A DNA stretch of 64,000 nt from positions 62,001-126,000 of the forward strand of contig NZ_FQWF01000009.1 in NCBI RefSeq assembly GCF_900129585.1, in the 5' to 3' direction. A program made the translations under genes and the position numbers. The DNA comes from Flavobacterium micromati (GTDB lineage Bacteria > Bacteroidota > Bacteroidia > Flavobacteriales > Flavobacteriaceae). Positions 34,571-42,824 of the stretch are shown here, in pieces; the stretch's first letter is position 1, and the number at the start of each line of letters is the position of its first letter. Below the pieces are notes generated by a model. The model was not told the origin of the DNA and ran no database searches. It saw nothing but the letters and a program-made list of their open reading frames with translations.

Positions 34571-35479
34571 CTACTTTTTCTCGGCAATTCTTAATTTGGC
34601 ACTTCTTGCTCTATTATTTTCTTTAATTTCGGCATTATCAGGAACAATTAATTTTCCAACAGTTTTAAAGGGCACCGAAAAATTTCCAAAAAAATCACGT
34701 TCAGGTTCTCCTTCAAACATTCCGTTTTTCATAAAGCGCTTCACCAGTCGATCTTCTAATGAATGATACGAAATGACACTTAATCTACCGTCAATATTTA
34801 AAACTTCAAGTGATTGTTCTAGAAATTCTCTTAAAACATCCATTTCTTGATTGACTTCAATCCGGATGGCTTGATAAATTTGAGCTAATACTTTATTCTT
34901 AACTCTTTCTGGTAAATGCTGAGAAAGAATTTCTTTTAACTTATCAGTAGTTTTAATTGGATTAAATTCTCTTGCTTCTAAAATTGTCTTTGCTAAAACG
35001 GGCGCATTTTTTAATTCTCCATAATCTAAAAATACTCTTCTTAAATTAGCTTCGTCATATTCATTCACTACTTTGTAAGCATTCAAATCATTTTTTTGAC
35101 TCATTCTCATGTCCAATCCAGCATCAAAGCGAGTTGAAAAACCTCTTTCAGGAACGTCAAATTGATGAGAGGAAACTCCCAAATCTGCCAAAATTCCATC
35201 AACACTTTTAATTCCATAGAAACGTAAAAAACGCTTTATGAATCTGAAGTTTTCATTGATAAGTGTAAATCTCTCATCTGCTAAGGCATTTGCTAAAGCA
35301 TCTTCATCTTGATCAAAAGCAAACAACTTCCCGTTTGGACCAAGTCTGCTCAAAATTTCTTTAGAGTGACCACCTCCACCAAAGGTTACATCAACATAAA
35401 TGCCATCTGGCTTGATATTTAAACCATCTACTGATGCGTGAAGTAAAACCGGATTATGATATTCCATTGTCGTTGTCAT
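34571..35479 (-). CDS. rsmH: 16S rRNA (cytosine(1402)-N4)-methyltransferase RsmH
   Basis: The 298-302 aa SAM enzyme has MEYHNPVLLHASVDGL and YVDVTFGGGGHSKEIL (SAM binding), DLGVSSHQFDVPERGFS and SYHSLEDRLVKRFM. It methylates C1402 of 16S rRNA. Start ATG at 35477-35479 (MTTTMEYHN) or the internal ATG at 35465-35467; both overlap mraZ, by 26 or 14 nt. Second gene of the dcw cluster. Confidence 0.96.
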   Translation of the reverse strand: MTTTMEYHNPVLLHASVDGLNIKPDGIYVDVTFGGGGHSKEILSRLGPNGKLFAFDQDEDALANALADERFTLINENFRFIKRFLRFYGIKSVDGILADLGVSSHQFDVPERGFSTRFDAGLDMRMSQKNDLNAYKVVNEYDEANLRRVFLDYGELKNAPVLAKTILEAREFNPIKTTDKLKEILSQHLPERVKNKVLAQIYQAIRIEVNQEMDVLREFLEQSLEVLNIDGRLSVISYHSLEDRLVKRFMKNGMFEGEPERDFFGNFSVPFKTVGKLIVPDNAEIKENNRARSAKLRIAEKK

Positions 35480-35933
35480 TTATATTACCCATTACTTCTT
35501 CGGCTAAATCTGCAAAATCTAAATCTTCACCACTTATTGATTTCTCATACAAATCTTTATCCCAAATCTCCAAAATATTTACAGCTGATGAGAAAACCAC
35601 TTCCTTATTAATGCTTGCAAAAACTACTAAATCCTTCGGTACTAATAAACGCCCTAAAGCATCTATTTCAACTACTTTTACACCAGCTGTGAACCTCCGG
35701 ATAAAGTCATTATTCTTTTTTACAAACCGATTGAGCGTATTAATTTTTTGCATCATTAAATTCCATTCCTTCATTGGATATAATTCCAAACAAGGTTGAA
35801 AAACGGAACGCTTCAGGACAAATCCGTCTTGAAGTGAAGTGGTCAACTGCTTTTTTAAAGGTGCTGGTAACAGTAACCTTCCTTTGGCATCGACTTTACA
35901 TTCATATGTCCCAATTATTGTATCCAAGTTCAA
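35454..35933 (-). CDS. mraZ: Transcriptional regulator MraZ
   Basis: The 159-aa protein has two SpoVT-AbrB domains: GTYECKVDAKGRLLLPAPLKKQL (about 7-29) and VVEIDALGRLLVPKDLV (about 87-104). MraZ binds DNA repeats upstream of its own gene and represses the dcw operon. Here the operator-like repeats are seen just upstream. First gene of the cluster. Overlap with rsmH suggests translational coupling. Confidence 0.96.
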   Translation of the reverse strand: MNLDTIIGTYECKVDAKGRLLLPAPLKKQLTTSLQDGFVLKRSVFQPCLELYPMKEWNLMMQKINTLNRFVKKNNDFIRRFTAGVKVVEIDALGRLLVPKDLVVFASINKEVVFSSAVNILEIWDKDLYEKSISGEDLDFADLAEEVMGNINDNDNGIS

Positions 35934-35951
35934 GAGTTAAATGGTGTAGAG

Positions 35952-35959
35952 CAAAAATA
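35952..35959 (-). promoter_or_regulatory. Putative dcw promoter -7 element
   Basis: On the minus strand TATTTTTG, a match to TAnnTTTG, 19 nt upstream of the mraZ ATG. It lies next to the MraZ box array. Confidence 0.6.
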
Positions 35960-35969
35960 TAAAAAATTT

Positions 35970-36017
35970 TACCACATTTTACCACAATGTACCACTTTGT
36001 TAATAAGTTTAACCACT
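35970..36017 (-). promoter_or_regulatory. MraZ operator: GTGGTA boxes at 10-bp spacing
   Basis: TACCAC occurs at 35970, 35980 and 35990, exactly 10 bp apart; AACCAC lies further at 36012. On the minus strand these read GTGGTA(A/C) boxes upstream of mraZ. MraZ in other bacteria binds GTGG-type direct repeats at 10-bp spacing. The array covers the -33 region of the putative promoter, which fits autorepression. Confidence 0.8.
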
Positions 36018-36268
36018 TGTCACCCTTAGCCCCTAATTAATATAGAATCAAAGAGTTATCATCAATAAAAATAATTTGTAAGAAACATAATGTTATAAAA
36101 AAAGACAGTAAGTACATACAGAATCGTAATTTTTAAAGGTCATAATTTGAGAAAAAATATTAAAATTTAAGGTATAATTTTGGGTAAAACCAAATCACTT
36201 AGTAACACTAACTCAGTATTTTTACAATTAAAAATTGTTGTAAAAATTAGTTTTAGTTTATTAAATCA

Positions 36269-36276
36269 TATATTTG
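36269..36276 (+). promoter_or_regulatory. Putative -7 element for the alpha/beta hydrolase
   Basis: TATATTTG, 29 nt before the start codon. Apart from this element and the mraZ operator, the divergent gap 35934-36305 shows no other feature. Confidence 0.6.
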
Positions 36277-36305
36277 TCGAAATTGAAAATCCGGTCTGAA
36301 ACAAA

Positions 36306-37079
36306 ATGGAAAAAAATTATAAAAAAGAAGGTAGATACAGCTATTATGAAGCTGGCGAAGGAACTCCAATAGTGATCTTACATGGTTTAATGGGAGGACT
36401 CAGTAACTTTGATGCTGTTGCCAATTACTTTTCTACAAGAGGTTATAAAATTATCATTCCAGATTTACCTATTTACACTCAGAATATTTTAAAAACAAAT
36501 GTAAAAAGTTTTGCTAAATACGTTAAAGATTTTATTACGTTCAAAGGATTGGAACGCGTTATACTTTTAGGAAATTCTTTAGGTGGACATATCGCTTTAT
36601 ATCACACTAAAATGTATCCCGAAAAAGTAGCTGGACTGGTAATAACAGGAAGTTCAGGACTTTATGAAAGCGCCATGGGAGATAGTTATCCTAAAAGAGG
36701 TGATTATGAATACATCAAGAAAAAAGCCGAAGATGTTTTTTATGATCCTAAAGTAGCCACTAAAGAACTAATTGATGAAGTTTACGAATCAGTAAACGAC
36801 AGAATAAAATTGATTAAAACTTTGACAATTGCTAAAAGCGCAATTCGTCACAATATGGCTAAAGATCTACCAAATATGGACGTTCAAACCTGCATTATTT
36901 GGGGAAAAGATGACAAAGTTACCCCTCCAGATGTTGCTGAAGAATTTAATAAATTATTACCAAATTCGACTTTATACTGGATCGATAAATGTGGACATGC
37001 TGCAATGATGGAACATCCTGAGGAATTCAATCTTTTATTAGAAGATTGGCTAACTAACACGCATTTTACATTAAATTAA
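36306..37079 (+). CDS. Alpha/beta hydrolase
   Basis: The 257-aa protein has HGLMGG (about 26-31; oxyanion), nucleophile Ser in LLGNSLGGH (about 94), acid Asp in WGKDDKVTPP (about 204) and His in DKCGHAAMMEHPEEF (about 233). The triad is complete. The substrate is unknown. It precedes engB by 26 nt on the same strand, an order common in Flavobacterium. Confidence 0.93.
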   Translation: MEKNYKKEGRYSYYEAGEGTPIVILHGLMGGLSNFDAVANYFSTRGYKIIIPDLPIYTQNILKTNVKSFAKYVKDFITFKGLERVILLGNSLGGHIALYHTKMYPEKVAGLVITGSSGLYESAMGDSYPKRGDYEYIKKKAEDVFYDPKVATKELIDEVYESVNDRIKLIKTLTIAKSAIRHNMAKDLPNMDVQTCIIWGKDDKVTPPDVAEEFNKLLPNSTLYWIDKCGHAAMMEHPEEFNLLLEDWLTNTHFTLN

Positions 37080-37105
37080 TACAGAAGAATTTTATACTCT
37101 TATAA

Positions 37106-37729
37106 ATGAAAATTAATACCGCCGAATTTGTTATAAGCAATTCCGATGTAGCGAAATGTCCTAAGGATTTTTTGCCGGAATACGCTTTTATAGGTAGATC
37201 AAATGTGGGGAAATCCTCTTTGATCAACATGATAACAAATCATAAAAAGCTAGCAAAAACATCTGGACGACCCGGTAAAACTCAACTTATAAATCACTTT
37301 ATAATCAATAATAATTGGTTTTTAGTAGATCTACCCGGTTATGGATATGCCAAAGTTTCAAAAAAAACAAAATCTATCTTTCAAGAATTTATCACAGATT
37401 ATTTTGAAACTAGAGAACAATTAGTTTGCGCATTTGTGTTAATAGATATTCGCCATGAAGCACAAACTATAGATATTGAATTCATGTCTTATATGGGAGA
37501 AAGTGAAATCCCTTTTTGTATCATTTTTACTAAAGCTGACAAAATTAGTCGAGTAAAAATAGATTCTCACATAGCGGCGTACAAAAAGAAAATGTTTGCT
37601 AACAATTGGGCTGAAATGCCACAATACTTTATAACATCAGCAACTGAATCAACTGGAAAAGAAGAATTGTTAGGTTATATTGATGAAGTAAATCAAGAAG
37701 TTTTTAAAAATAACAATAGTGGATTTTAA
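37106..37729 (+). CDS. engB: Ribosome biogenesis GTP-binding protein EngB/YsxC
   Basis: The 207-aa TrmE-Era-EngA-EngB type GTPase has G1 GRSNVGKSSL (about 31-40), G2 in KTSGRPGKTQLI, G3 DLPGYGYAKV and G4 FTKADK. It acts in large ribosomal subunit assembly. It is followed by a strong bidirectional terminator facing gldC. Confidence 0.96.
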   Translation: MKINTAEFVISNSDVAKCPKDFLPEYAFIGRSNVGKSSLINMITNHKKLAKTSGRPGKTQLINHFIINNNWFLVDLPGYGYAKVSKKTKSIFQEFITDYFETREQLVCAFVLIDIRHEAQTIDIEFMSYMGESEIPFCIIFTKADKISRVKIDSHIAAYKKKMFANNWAEMPQYFITSATESTGKEELLGYIDEVNQEVFKNNNSGF

Positions 37730-37750
37730 AACAAGAAAATCCAAAAAATA

Positions 37751-37795
37751 AAAAAATTCCTAATTCCAATAATAAATTGGAATTAGGAATTTTTT
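37751..37795. terminator. Strong bidirectional terminator between engB and gldC
   Basis: About 19-bp perfect arms (AAATTCCTAATTCCAA and its complement) around a 7-nt loop, with A and T runs outside. It serves both convergent units. Confidence 0.9.
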
Positions 37796-37808
37796 TATTA
37801 GGTTTTTT

Positions 37809-38144
37809 TTACTTTACCAAATCCAATTTCTCCGCAAAATAGTCGCAGAAATCTTTCATTGTATCTGCCATTTTTTCATCGTCAGTAGCGCGTTTAAATG
37901 TTTCAGACATAGCAACTAATGTTTGATGAAAGAAAATTTTCATTTCATCAACCGGCATATCTTTCGTCCATAAATCAATTCGCATACTTTCTTTAGCTTT
38001 GCTATCCCAAACAGAAAGCATGATAGCTTTGGCCTCTTCTAGTTCTACTCCACCATCTTTGGCAGACCACATTAATTTCTCTGGAACACGATTATCATCT
38101 AGTTCAATTTGAAATTTAATTTCCGATATATTTTTATTTGACAT
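37809..38144 (-). CDS. gldC: Gliding motility protein GldC
   Basis: A 111-aa soluble acidic protein (MSNKNISEIKFQIELDDNRVPEKLMWSA...). It matches GldC by length and by sequence pattern. In Flavobacterium johnsoniae gldB-gldC form an operon; GldC is not essential but improves gliding. The gldC start overlaps the gldB stop by 1 nt (TAATG). Confidence 0.93.
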   Translation of the reverse strand: MSNKNISEIKFQIELDDNRVPEKLMWSAKDGGVELEEAKAIMLSVWDSKAKESMRIDLWTKDMPVDEMKIFFHQTLVAMSETFKRATDDEKMADTMKDFCDYFAEKLDLVK

Positions 38145-39100
38145 TATTTCTTAGGTTTATATTTAGATTTTTCAAAAAGCTCTTTTGGATCTACTTTTAG
38201 TAAATCGGCAATTGGCATGTCATTATTTTTTGCATATGAACGAACAATTTGCCAGCCTATCCACGCGCCAACTCGCCCAGGCGAATCATTGTCGATTTCC
38301 AAATAAAATTTAGAAAATGGAGCTGGATTGATAAAACGAGATATTAGTTTCTGCTCATTGCTATATAGCATTTCTCTCTCGATAAAATAACGCCACATAT
38401 AGCTTTCGTTTTCTTTGCACCAAGTTATCTGCGGTTCCGTGTAACCAATTTTTTCGGCATCGGTGTAATAAGGTAATAATAAATCTTTTAAATACAGTTG
38501 CTTGCCATAATAAATCATCTGACTGAGTAACTCTTTATCTGTTACTGCTGGAATTTTTCTACTAGCAAAACTTGAAACTACATCTGGTGCTATTTGTCTT
38601 TTCTCGAAATTTTCTTTTAAGTAATTAGGAAATTGATAAAATTTATGATTTTTACCCAGATACAATTCCAGTGATACAATCAATAAACTATCAGCATAAA
38701 TTGCTTTAGTATCGTAATCCATTTCTGAAATAATGGTGATTACTTTGGGAATTTTAGTTTTTGGAAAGTAATATTTAATATGCTTAAAAAGTGTTTCCAA
38801 TTCTTTTTTTACAGGATTAAAATTAGCGTATTTTTTTTGAACTTCAGTGTAAACCTCTTTCCAGAGCGGATCCTGCATTTTATTAATCCAAACATTGTTA
38901 TCATTTCCATTAGGAAAGAAAAACGGAAATTCTTTTTTTACTTTATTTAAATCTTCAACTGGTGTTTCAAAGAATATTTTATCAAAACGTTCCACTTTTA
39001 ACTCTACTGGAATTATCGCAACCGATTCCTCAATCTTATTTTTTTTATCACACGATAAGAAAAAGAGACAAAAGACTACAATAAATACAAATTTTTTCAT
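38144..39100 (-). CDS. gldB: Gliding motility lipoprotein GldB
   Basis: The 318-aa lipoprotein (lipobox LFFLSC, Cys17) has the GldB pattern: VELKVERFDKIFFETP, a central VITIISEMDYDTKAIYADSLL, and the C-terminal GRVGAWIGWQIVRSYAKNND that resembles metal-free gluzincin-like folds. GldB is required for gliding and type IX secretion. First gene of the gldBC pair, with a -7 element 63 nt upstream. nadE is divergent. Confidence 0.95.
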   Translation of the reverse strand: MKKFVFIVVFCLFFLSCDKKNKIEESVAIIPVELKVERFDKIFFETPVEDLNKVKKEFPFFFPNGNDNNVWINKMQDPLWKEVYTEVQKKYANFNPVKKELETLFKHIKYYFPKTKIPKVITIISEMDYDTKAIYADSLLIVSLELYLGKNHKFYQFPNYLKENFEKRQIAPDVVSSFASRKIPAVTDKELLSQMIYYGKQLYLKDLLLPYYTDAEKIGYTEPQITWCKENESYMWRYFIEREMLYSNEQKLISRFINPAPFSKFYLEIDNDSPGRVGAWIGWQIVRSYAKNNDMPIADLLKVDPKELFEKSKYKPKK

Positions 39101-39162
39101 AAATATTAATTAAATTTGTTAGTAACGAATTTTTAAACAAAAAGTTGAACAAATAGATTTTG

Positions 39163-39170
39163 CAAATATA
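39163..39170 (-). promoter_or_regulatory. Putative -7 element for gldB-gldC
   Basis: Minus strand TATATTTG in the divergent gldB/nadE gap, 63 nt before gldB. Confidence 0.5.
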
Positions 39171-39199
39171 CGTTCCTGCTTTTAAAAACTTAAATTATT

Positions 39200-39997
39200 A
39201 TGACTAAAAAAAGTACAATTAAAGTGGAAGAAGTCAATAATCAGATAGTGGATTGGCTAAAAAGCTACGCAGGACATTCGAAAGTAAATGGATTTGTGAT
39301 TGGAATTTCTGGTGGTATTGATTCAGCGGTTACCTCAACCTTATGTGCTCAAACTGGTTTACAAGTTTTATGTGTTGAAATGCCTATTCATCAGGCAACA
39401 AGTCATGTAACACGGGGGCGCGAACATATCGAGCAATTAAAAAAACGATTTCCCAATGTTAGCAGTGTCGAAGCAAATTTAACTTCTGTTTTTGATACAT
39501 TCATAACAACAGTACCAAATAATGTTGATGCAGGAAAAGTAAATTTGGCCCTTGCTAATACTCGAGCACGACTAAGAATGACAACTTTATATTATTTTGC
39601 GAGCGTTCACGGTTTACTTGTCGCCGGAACTGGCAACAAGGTGGAAGATTTTGGAGTTGGATTTTATACAAAATATGGTGACGGCGGAGTGGATTTAAGT
39701 CCAATTGCTGATTTATTGAAATCTGAGGTGTTTTTGTTAGGTCATTTCTTAGCCGTACCTCAATCTATTCTAAAAGCTGCTCCCACGGATGGATTATTTG
39801 GAGATGATAGAACCGATGAAGATCAACTAGGAGCTAGTTATGACGAGCTAGAATGGGCCATGTCGCAAGCTGAAATCCATAAAAGTTCTCTAGATTTTAC
39901 TGGTCGAGAAAAAGTAGTTTTTGAAATTTATACACGTTTAAATGCCGTAAACCAACATAAAATGCTACCAATTCCGGTTTGCCGAATAAAAAAATAA
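39200..39997 (+). CDS. nadE: NAD(+) synthase, ammonia-dependent type
   Basis: The 265-aa protein has the P-loop GISGGIDSAVTSTLC (about 34-48), LANTRARLRMTTLYYFA, and GTGNKVEDFGVGFYTKYGDGGVDLSPIADL. It has only the synthetase domain and no glutaminase, so it should use ammonia. It makes NAD from nicotinate adenine dinucleotide. It is divergent from gldB as in other flavobacteria. Confidence 0.95.
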   Translation: MTKKSTIKVEEVNNQIVDWLKSYAGHSKVNGFVIGISGGIDSAVTSTLCAQTGLQVLCVEMPIHQATSHVTRGREHIEQLKKRFPNVSSVEANLTSVFDTFITTVPNNVDAGKVNLALANTRARLRMTTLYYFASVHGLLVAGTGNKVEDFGVGFYTKYGDGGVDLSPIADLLKSEVFLLGHFLAVPQSILKAAPTDGLFGDDRTDEDQLGASYDELEWAMSQAEIHKSSLDFTGREKVVFEIYTRLNAVNQHKMLPIPVCRIKK

Positions 39998-40094
39998 AAA
40001 AAAAATCACATTTTCTATTGATTTGCAATTAATTACAGAATTTATTTATTAATTTTACAATTCCAATTACAAACAATTCTAAAACTTAAAAATT

Positions 40095-40724
40095 ATGATC
40101 AAGGTATGTATAGCCGATAATTATCCCGTTGTGCATTTTGGAGTAAAATCTTACTTTAAAGACAATGCAGACATTTCAATTGTTGCCAATGTTGGTAATT
40201 TCTTGATGGTCAGGGACATACTTCAAACTAAAGACATCGATGTGTTAGTAATCGATTTAGATTTGGAAGGACTTTCTAGTATTTTTGAGATTAAAGCGAT
40301 CTTGAAAACTTTTCCAAAAACAAAAATTATTATTTACAGCAGTCTCTCAGAACAAATTTATGCGCCAAATGCCATAAAAGCCGGAGTATCTGGTTTTGTG
40401 CATAAATCTGAAAAGTTAGAGACTTTAGGTATTGCCATTAATAAGGTTTTCCAAGGTAAAATAATAATGAACGAAACCGTAAAGAAAAATTTAGCATTAA
40501 TTGCTAAGCAAAGTAAAAGTGAGCGTTTATATCGTAAACTTTCCAACCGTGAAGTTGAAGTTTTGCGTTATTTAAGTGGAGGTAAAAAGAATCATGAAAT
40601 CGCTGAAATTTTGAATCTAAATGAAAAAACTATAAGTACTTACAAATTGCGTTTACTCACAAAGTTGAATGTAACTAATTTAGTAGATTTAGTTAATAAA
40701 GCTAAAACCTTAGAAATTGTTTAA
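40095..40724 (+). CDS. LuxR/NarL-type response regulator
   Basis: The 209-aa protein has an N-terminal receiver domain (about 1-118; acidic pocket IADN, phosphoacceptor in VLVIDLDLEG near residue 53, Lys in GFVHKSE). The C-terminal HTH_LuxR domain is KLSNREVEVLRYLSGGKKNHEIAEILNLNEKTISTYKLRLLTKL (about 148-192). No sensor kinase is adjacent. In Flavobacterium this gene is a constant neighbour of nadE and dnaG. Its stop codon overlaps the convergent dnaG stop. Confidence 0.93.
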   Translation: MIKVCIADNYPVVHFGVKSYFKDNADISIVANVGNFLMVRDILQTKDIDVLVIDLDLEGLSSIFEIKAILKTFPKTKIIIYSSLSEQIYAPNAIKAGVSGFVHKSEKLETLGIAINKVFQGKIIMNETVKKNLALIAKQSKSERLYRKLSNREVEVLRYLSGGKKNHEIAEILNLNEKTISTYKLRLLTKLNVTNLVDLVNKAKTLEIV

Positions 40725-42709
40725 TAATATCTAGACATTACCCTTCCTAATTTTTTAGAGAAAGAGTGCACTAACATATTATAATCCATTATCATTGCCA
40801 TAGACTCTGTATTATCTGAATTTGATTCTGATAATATAGAGTTTTTTAATTCTTCAATAATTCTGCCCACTAAATACCAACGCATCGTTAAGATAGTTTC
40901 TGAAACATTTTGCGCAATCGTTTCGGTTTTTGATTTTGGGAAAATATTTTGTCCTTGCCAATCGTGTAAAACAACGCGTTCATCCTCCATCAAGATATCG
41001 GTAACTTCTTGAGCAAAATCAGTTTGCAAACGCATTAAATACTGCTCTAAGCTAAAATTTTCCTGCTCATTATAAAATGCAATTAAGTCCTTAAATATAT
41101 CACGAAATAACGGATTAGCTAATTCCACTTCATCTTCTTGTAAACTGAGATAAATTCGTTGAAACACTTTATAGATTTTCTTCTCTGTAAATGTTTCTAT
41201 CTCGCCATCTTCATTAGTTTTTAAATAGGTATCCTCAAACTCTTCTTCTTTGTTACCATACAAAAGTAGAATTTCAATAATTTTTCGTTCCAAGCGATAC
41301 AATATATCTACTTTTTCTATTCCAAGGATATTTTCATTTTTTACTACTTCAAATACCTGTTGACCAGCAGAATCATTTTGTTTTAGTTTTTTACCAACTT
41401 CTATAGTTTCTTTCTGAACTATTTGCGCCAGCGTGCTCTGCAACACTTGCTCCGAAATATCCATTATTCTCGAGCATTCTTGAATGTAAATTTCTCTTTG
41501 AATACGATCAGGAATTTTGGAAATACTCACAACCATATCCCGAATCAAATCGGCTTTCCTGATGGGGTCATTTTTGGCCTCATTCATTAAAAGCGAGGCT
41601 TTAAACTGAATGAAATCTTTGGCATTATTTTCTAAATAAGCCACTAAATCTTCATAGGATGATTTCTTTGCAAAACTATCTGGATCTTCACCATCTGGAA
41701 AAGAGCAGACTTTTACATTCATTCCTTCTTCTAGAATTAAATCTATTCCTCGAATCGACGCACGCAAGCCCGCAGCATCGCCATCAAAAAGAACGGTAAC
41801 ATTCTTAGTTAATCTGTTTATTAATCGAATTTGATCTGGTGTTAGCGCAGTTCCAGACGAAGCAACCACATTTTCAATTCCAGATTGATTAAACTGGATC
41901 ACATCGGTGTAACCTTCTACTAAATAACAATTGTTAAGCTTTGCAATAGACTGTTTTGCTTGAAAAATACCGTAAAGAACTTTACTTTTATGATAAATAT
42001 CGCTTTCTGGTGAATTGAGGTATTTTGCGGCTTTCTTATCATTAGTTAAAATTCGACCACCAAAACCCAAAACGCGTCCTGACATACTTTGTATTGGAAA
42101 CATAACCCGACCTTTAAAACGGTCAAAAGGCCTATCATCTCTTGGAATTGTTAGTCCTGTGCTTTCTAGAAATTCTAACTTATATCCTTTTCCTAAAGCT
42201 TCCTTAGTAAAAGCATCCCAAGCTTCTGGCGAATAGCCTAAACTGAATTTTGTTATCGTTTCATTGGTAAAACCACGTTCCTTAAAATAGGAATAACCAA
42301 TTGCTTTTCCTTCCTCAGAATTCAATAATGTAGTATGAAAATAGGTTTTGGCAAATTCCGAAACCAAATACATACTTTCTCGAATGTCAGTATTGGCTTT
42401 TTCTTCATCGGTTTGCTCCGTTTCTTCTATTTCGATATTGTATTTTTTGGCTAAATAACGAATGGCTTCTGGATAGGTAAACTTTTCGTGTTCCATCAAG
42501 AATGCAATCGAGTTTCCTCCTTTTCCAGAACTGAAATCTTTCCAAATCCCTTTTGCTGGTGAAACCATAAACGATGGAGAACGTTCTTCAGAAAACGGAC
42601 TCAAGCCCTTAAAGTTAGACCCCGCTCGTTTCAAATTTACAAAATCACCGATAACCTCCTCAACGCGAGCAGTTTCGAAAACAGTATCTATTGTGGCTTT
42701 TGAAATCAA
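40721..42709 (-). CDS. dnaG: DNA primase DnaG, zinc ligands apparently replaced
   Basis: The 662-aa protein has an N-terminal CHC2-like domain (about 1-95), the DnaG catalytic core with Toprim EGYTDVIQFNQSGIENVVASSGTALTPDQI (about 265-295) and DGDAAG, and a C-terminal helicase-binding region. In the N-terminal domain the four zinc ligands are gone: GLSPFSEERSPSFMV replaces GLCPFHxExxPSF, and IWKDFSSGKGG replaces CFGCGxGG. The rest of the fold is well conserved. It is probably the only replicative primase visible here; it makes RNA primers at the fork. Confidence 0.96.
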   Translation of the reverse strand: MISKATIDTVFETARVEEVIGDFVNLKRAGSNFKGLSPFSEERSPSFMVSPAKGIWKDFSSGKGGNSIAFLMEHEKFTYPEAIRYLAKKYNIEIEETEQTDEEKANTDIRESMYLVSEFAKTYFHTTLLNSEEGKAIGYSYFKERGFTNETITKFSLGYSPEAWDAFTKEALGKGYKLEFLESTGLTIPRDDRPFDRFKGRVMFPIQSMSGRVLGFGGRILTNDKKAAKYLNSPESDIYHKSKVLYGIFQAKQSIAKLNNCYLVEGYTDVIQFNQSGIENVVASSGTALTPDQIRLINRLTKNVTVLFDGDAAGLRASIRGIDLILEEGMNVKVCSFPDGEDPDSFAKKSSYEDLVAYLENNAKDFIQFKASLLMNEAKNDPIRKADLIRDMVVSISKIPDRIQREIYIQECSRIMDISEQVLQSTLAQIVQKETIEVGKKLKQNDSAGQQVFEVVKNENILGIEKVDILYRLERKIIEILLLYGNKEEEFEDTYLKTNEDGEIETFTEKKIYKVFQRIYLSLQEDEVELANPLFRDIFKDLIAFYNEQENFSLEQYLMRLQTDFAQEVTDILMEDERVVLHDWQGQNIFPKSKTETIAQNVSETILTMRWYLVGRIIEELKNSILSESNSDNTESMAMIMDYNMLVHSFSKKLGRVMSRYY

Positions 42710-42738
42710 TTTTATGTTAGGTGAAGGTTATAAAAAGT

Positions 42739-42746
42739 CAAAGTTA
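42739..42746 (-). promoter_or_regulatory. Putative -7 element for dnaG
   Basis: Minus strand TAACTTTG, a match to TAnnTTTG, 29 nt before the dnaG start. Confidence 0.55.
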
Positions 42747-42767
42747 CAAAGTTTTTTAAGATATAAA

Positions 42768-42802
42768 CCCCTTCAAAGTTTGAAACTCTGAAAGGGTTCT
42801 TA
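42768..42802. terminator. Hairpin (AACCCTTTCAGAGTTTC family) downstream of the OM barrel gene
   Basis: An imperfect inverted repeat CCTTCAAAGTTT/GAAACTCTGAAAGG lies between dnaG and the stop of the 42825-43880 gene. It probably terminates the sigma-factor operon. Confidence 0.55.
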
Positions 42803-42824
42803 AAAATAACTAACTCAAAAAATT

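Noticed and set aside
35434..35799. Open frame antisense to mraZ/rsmH
   Set aside because: It overlaps two well-identified genes and has no conserved motif.
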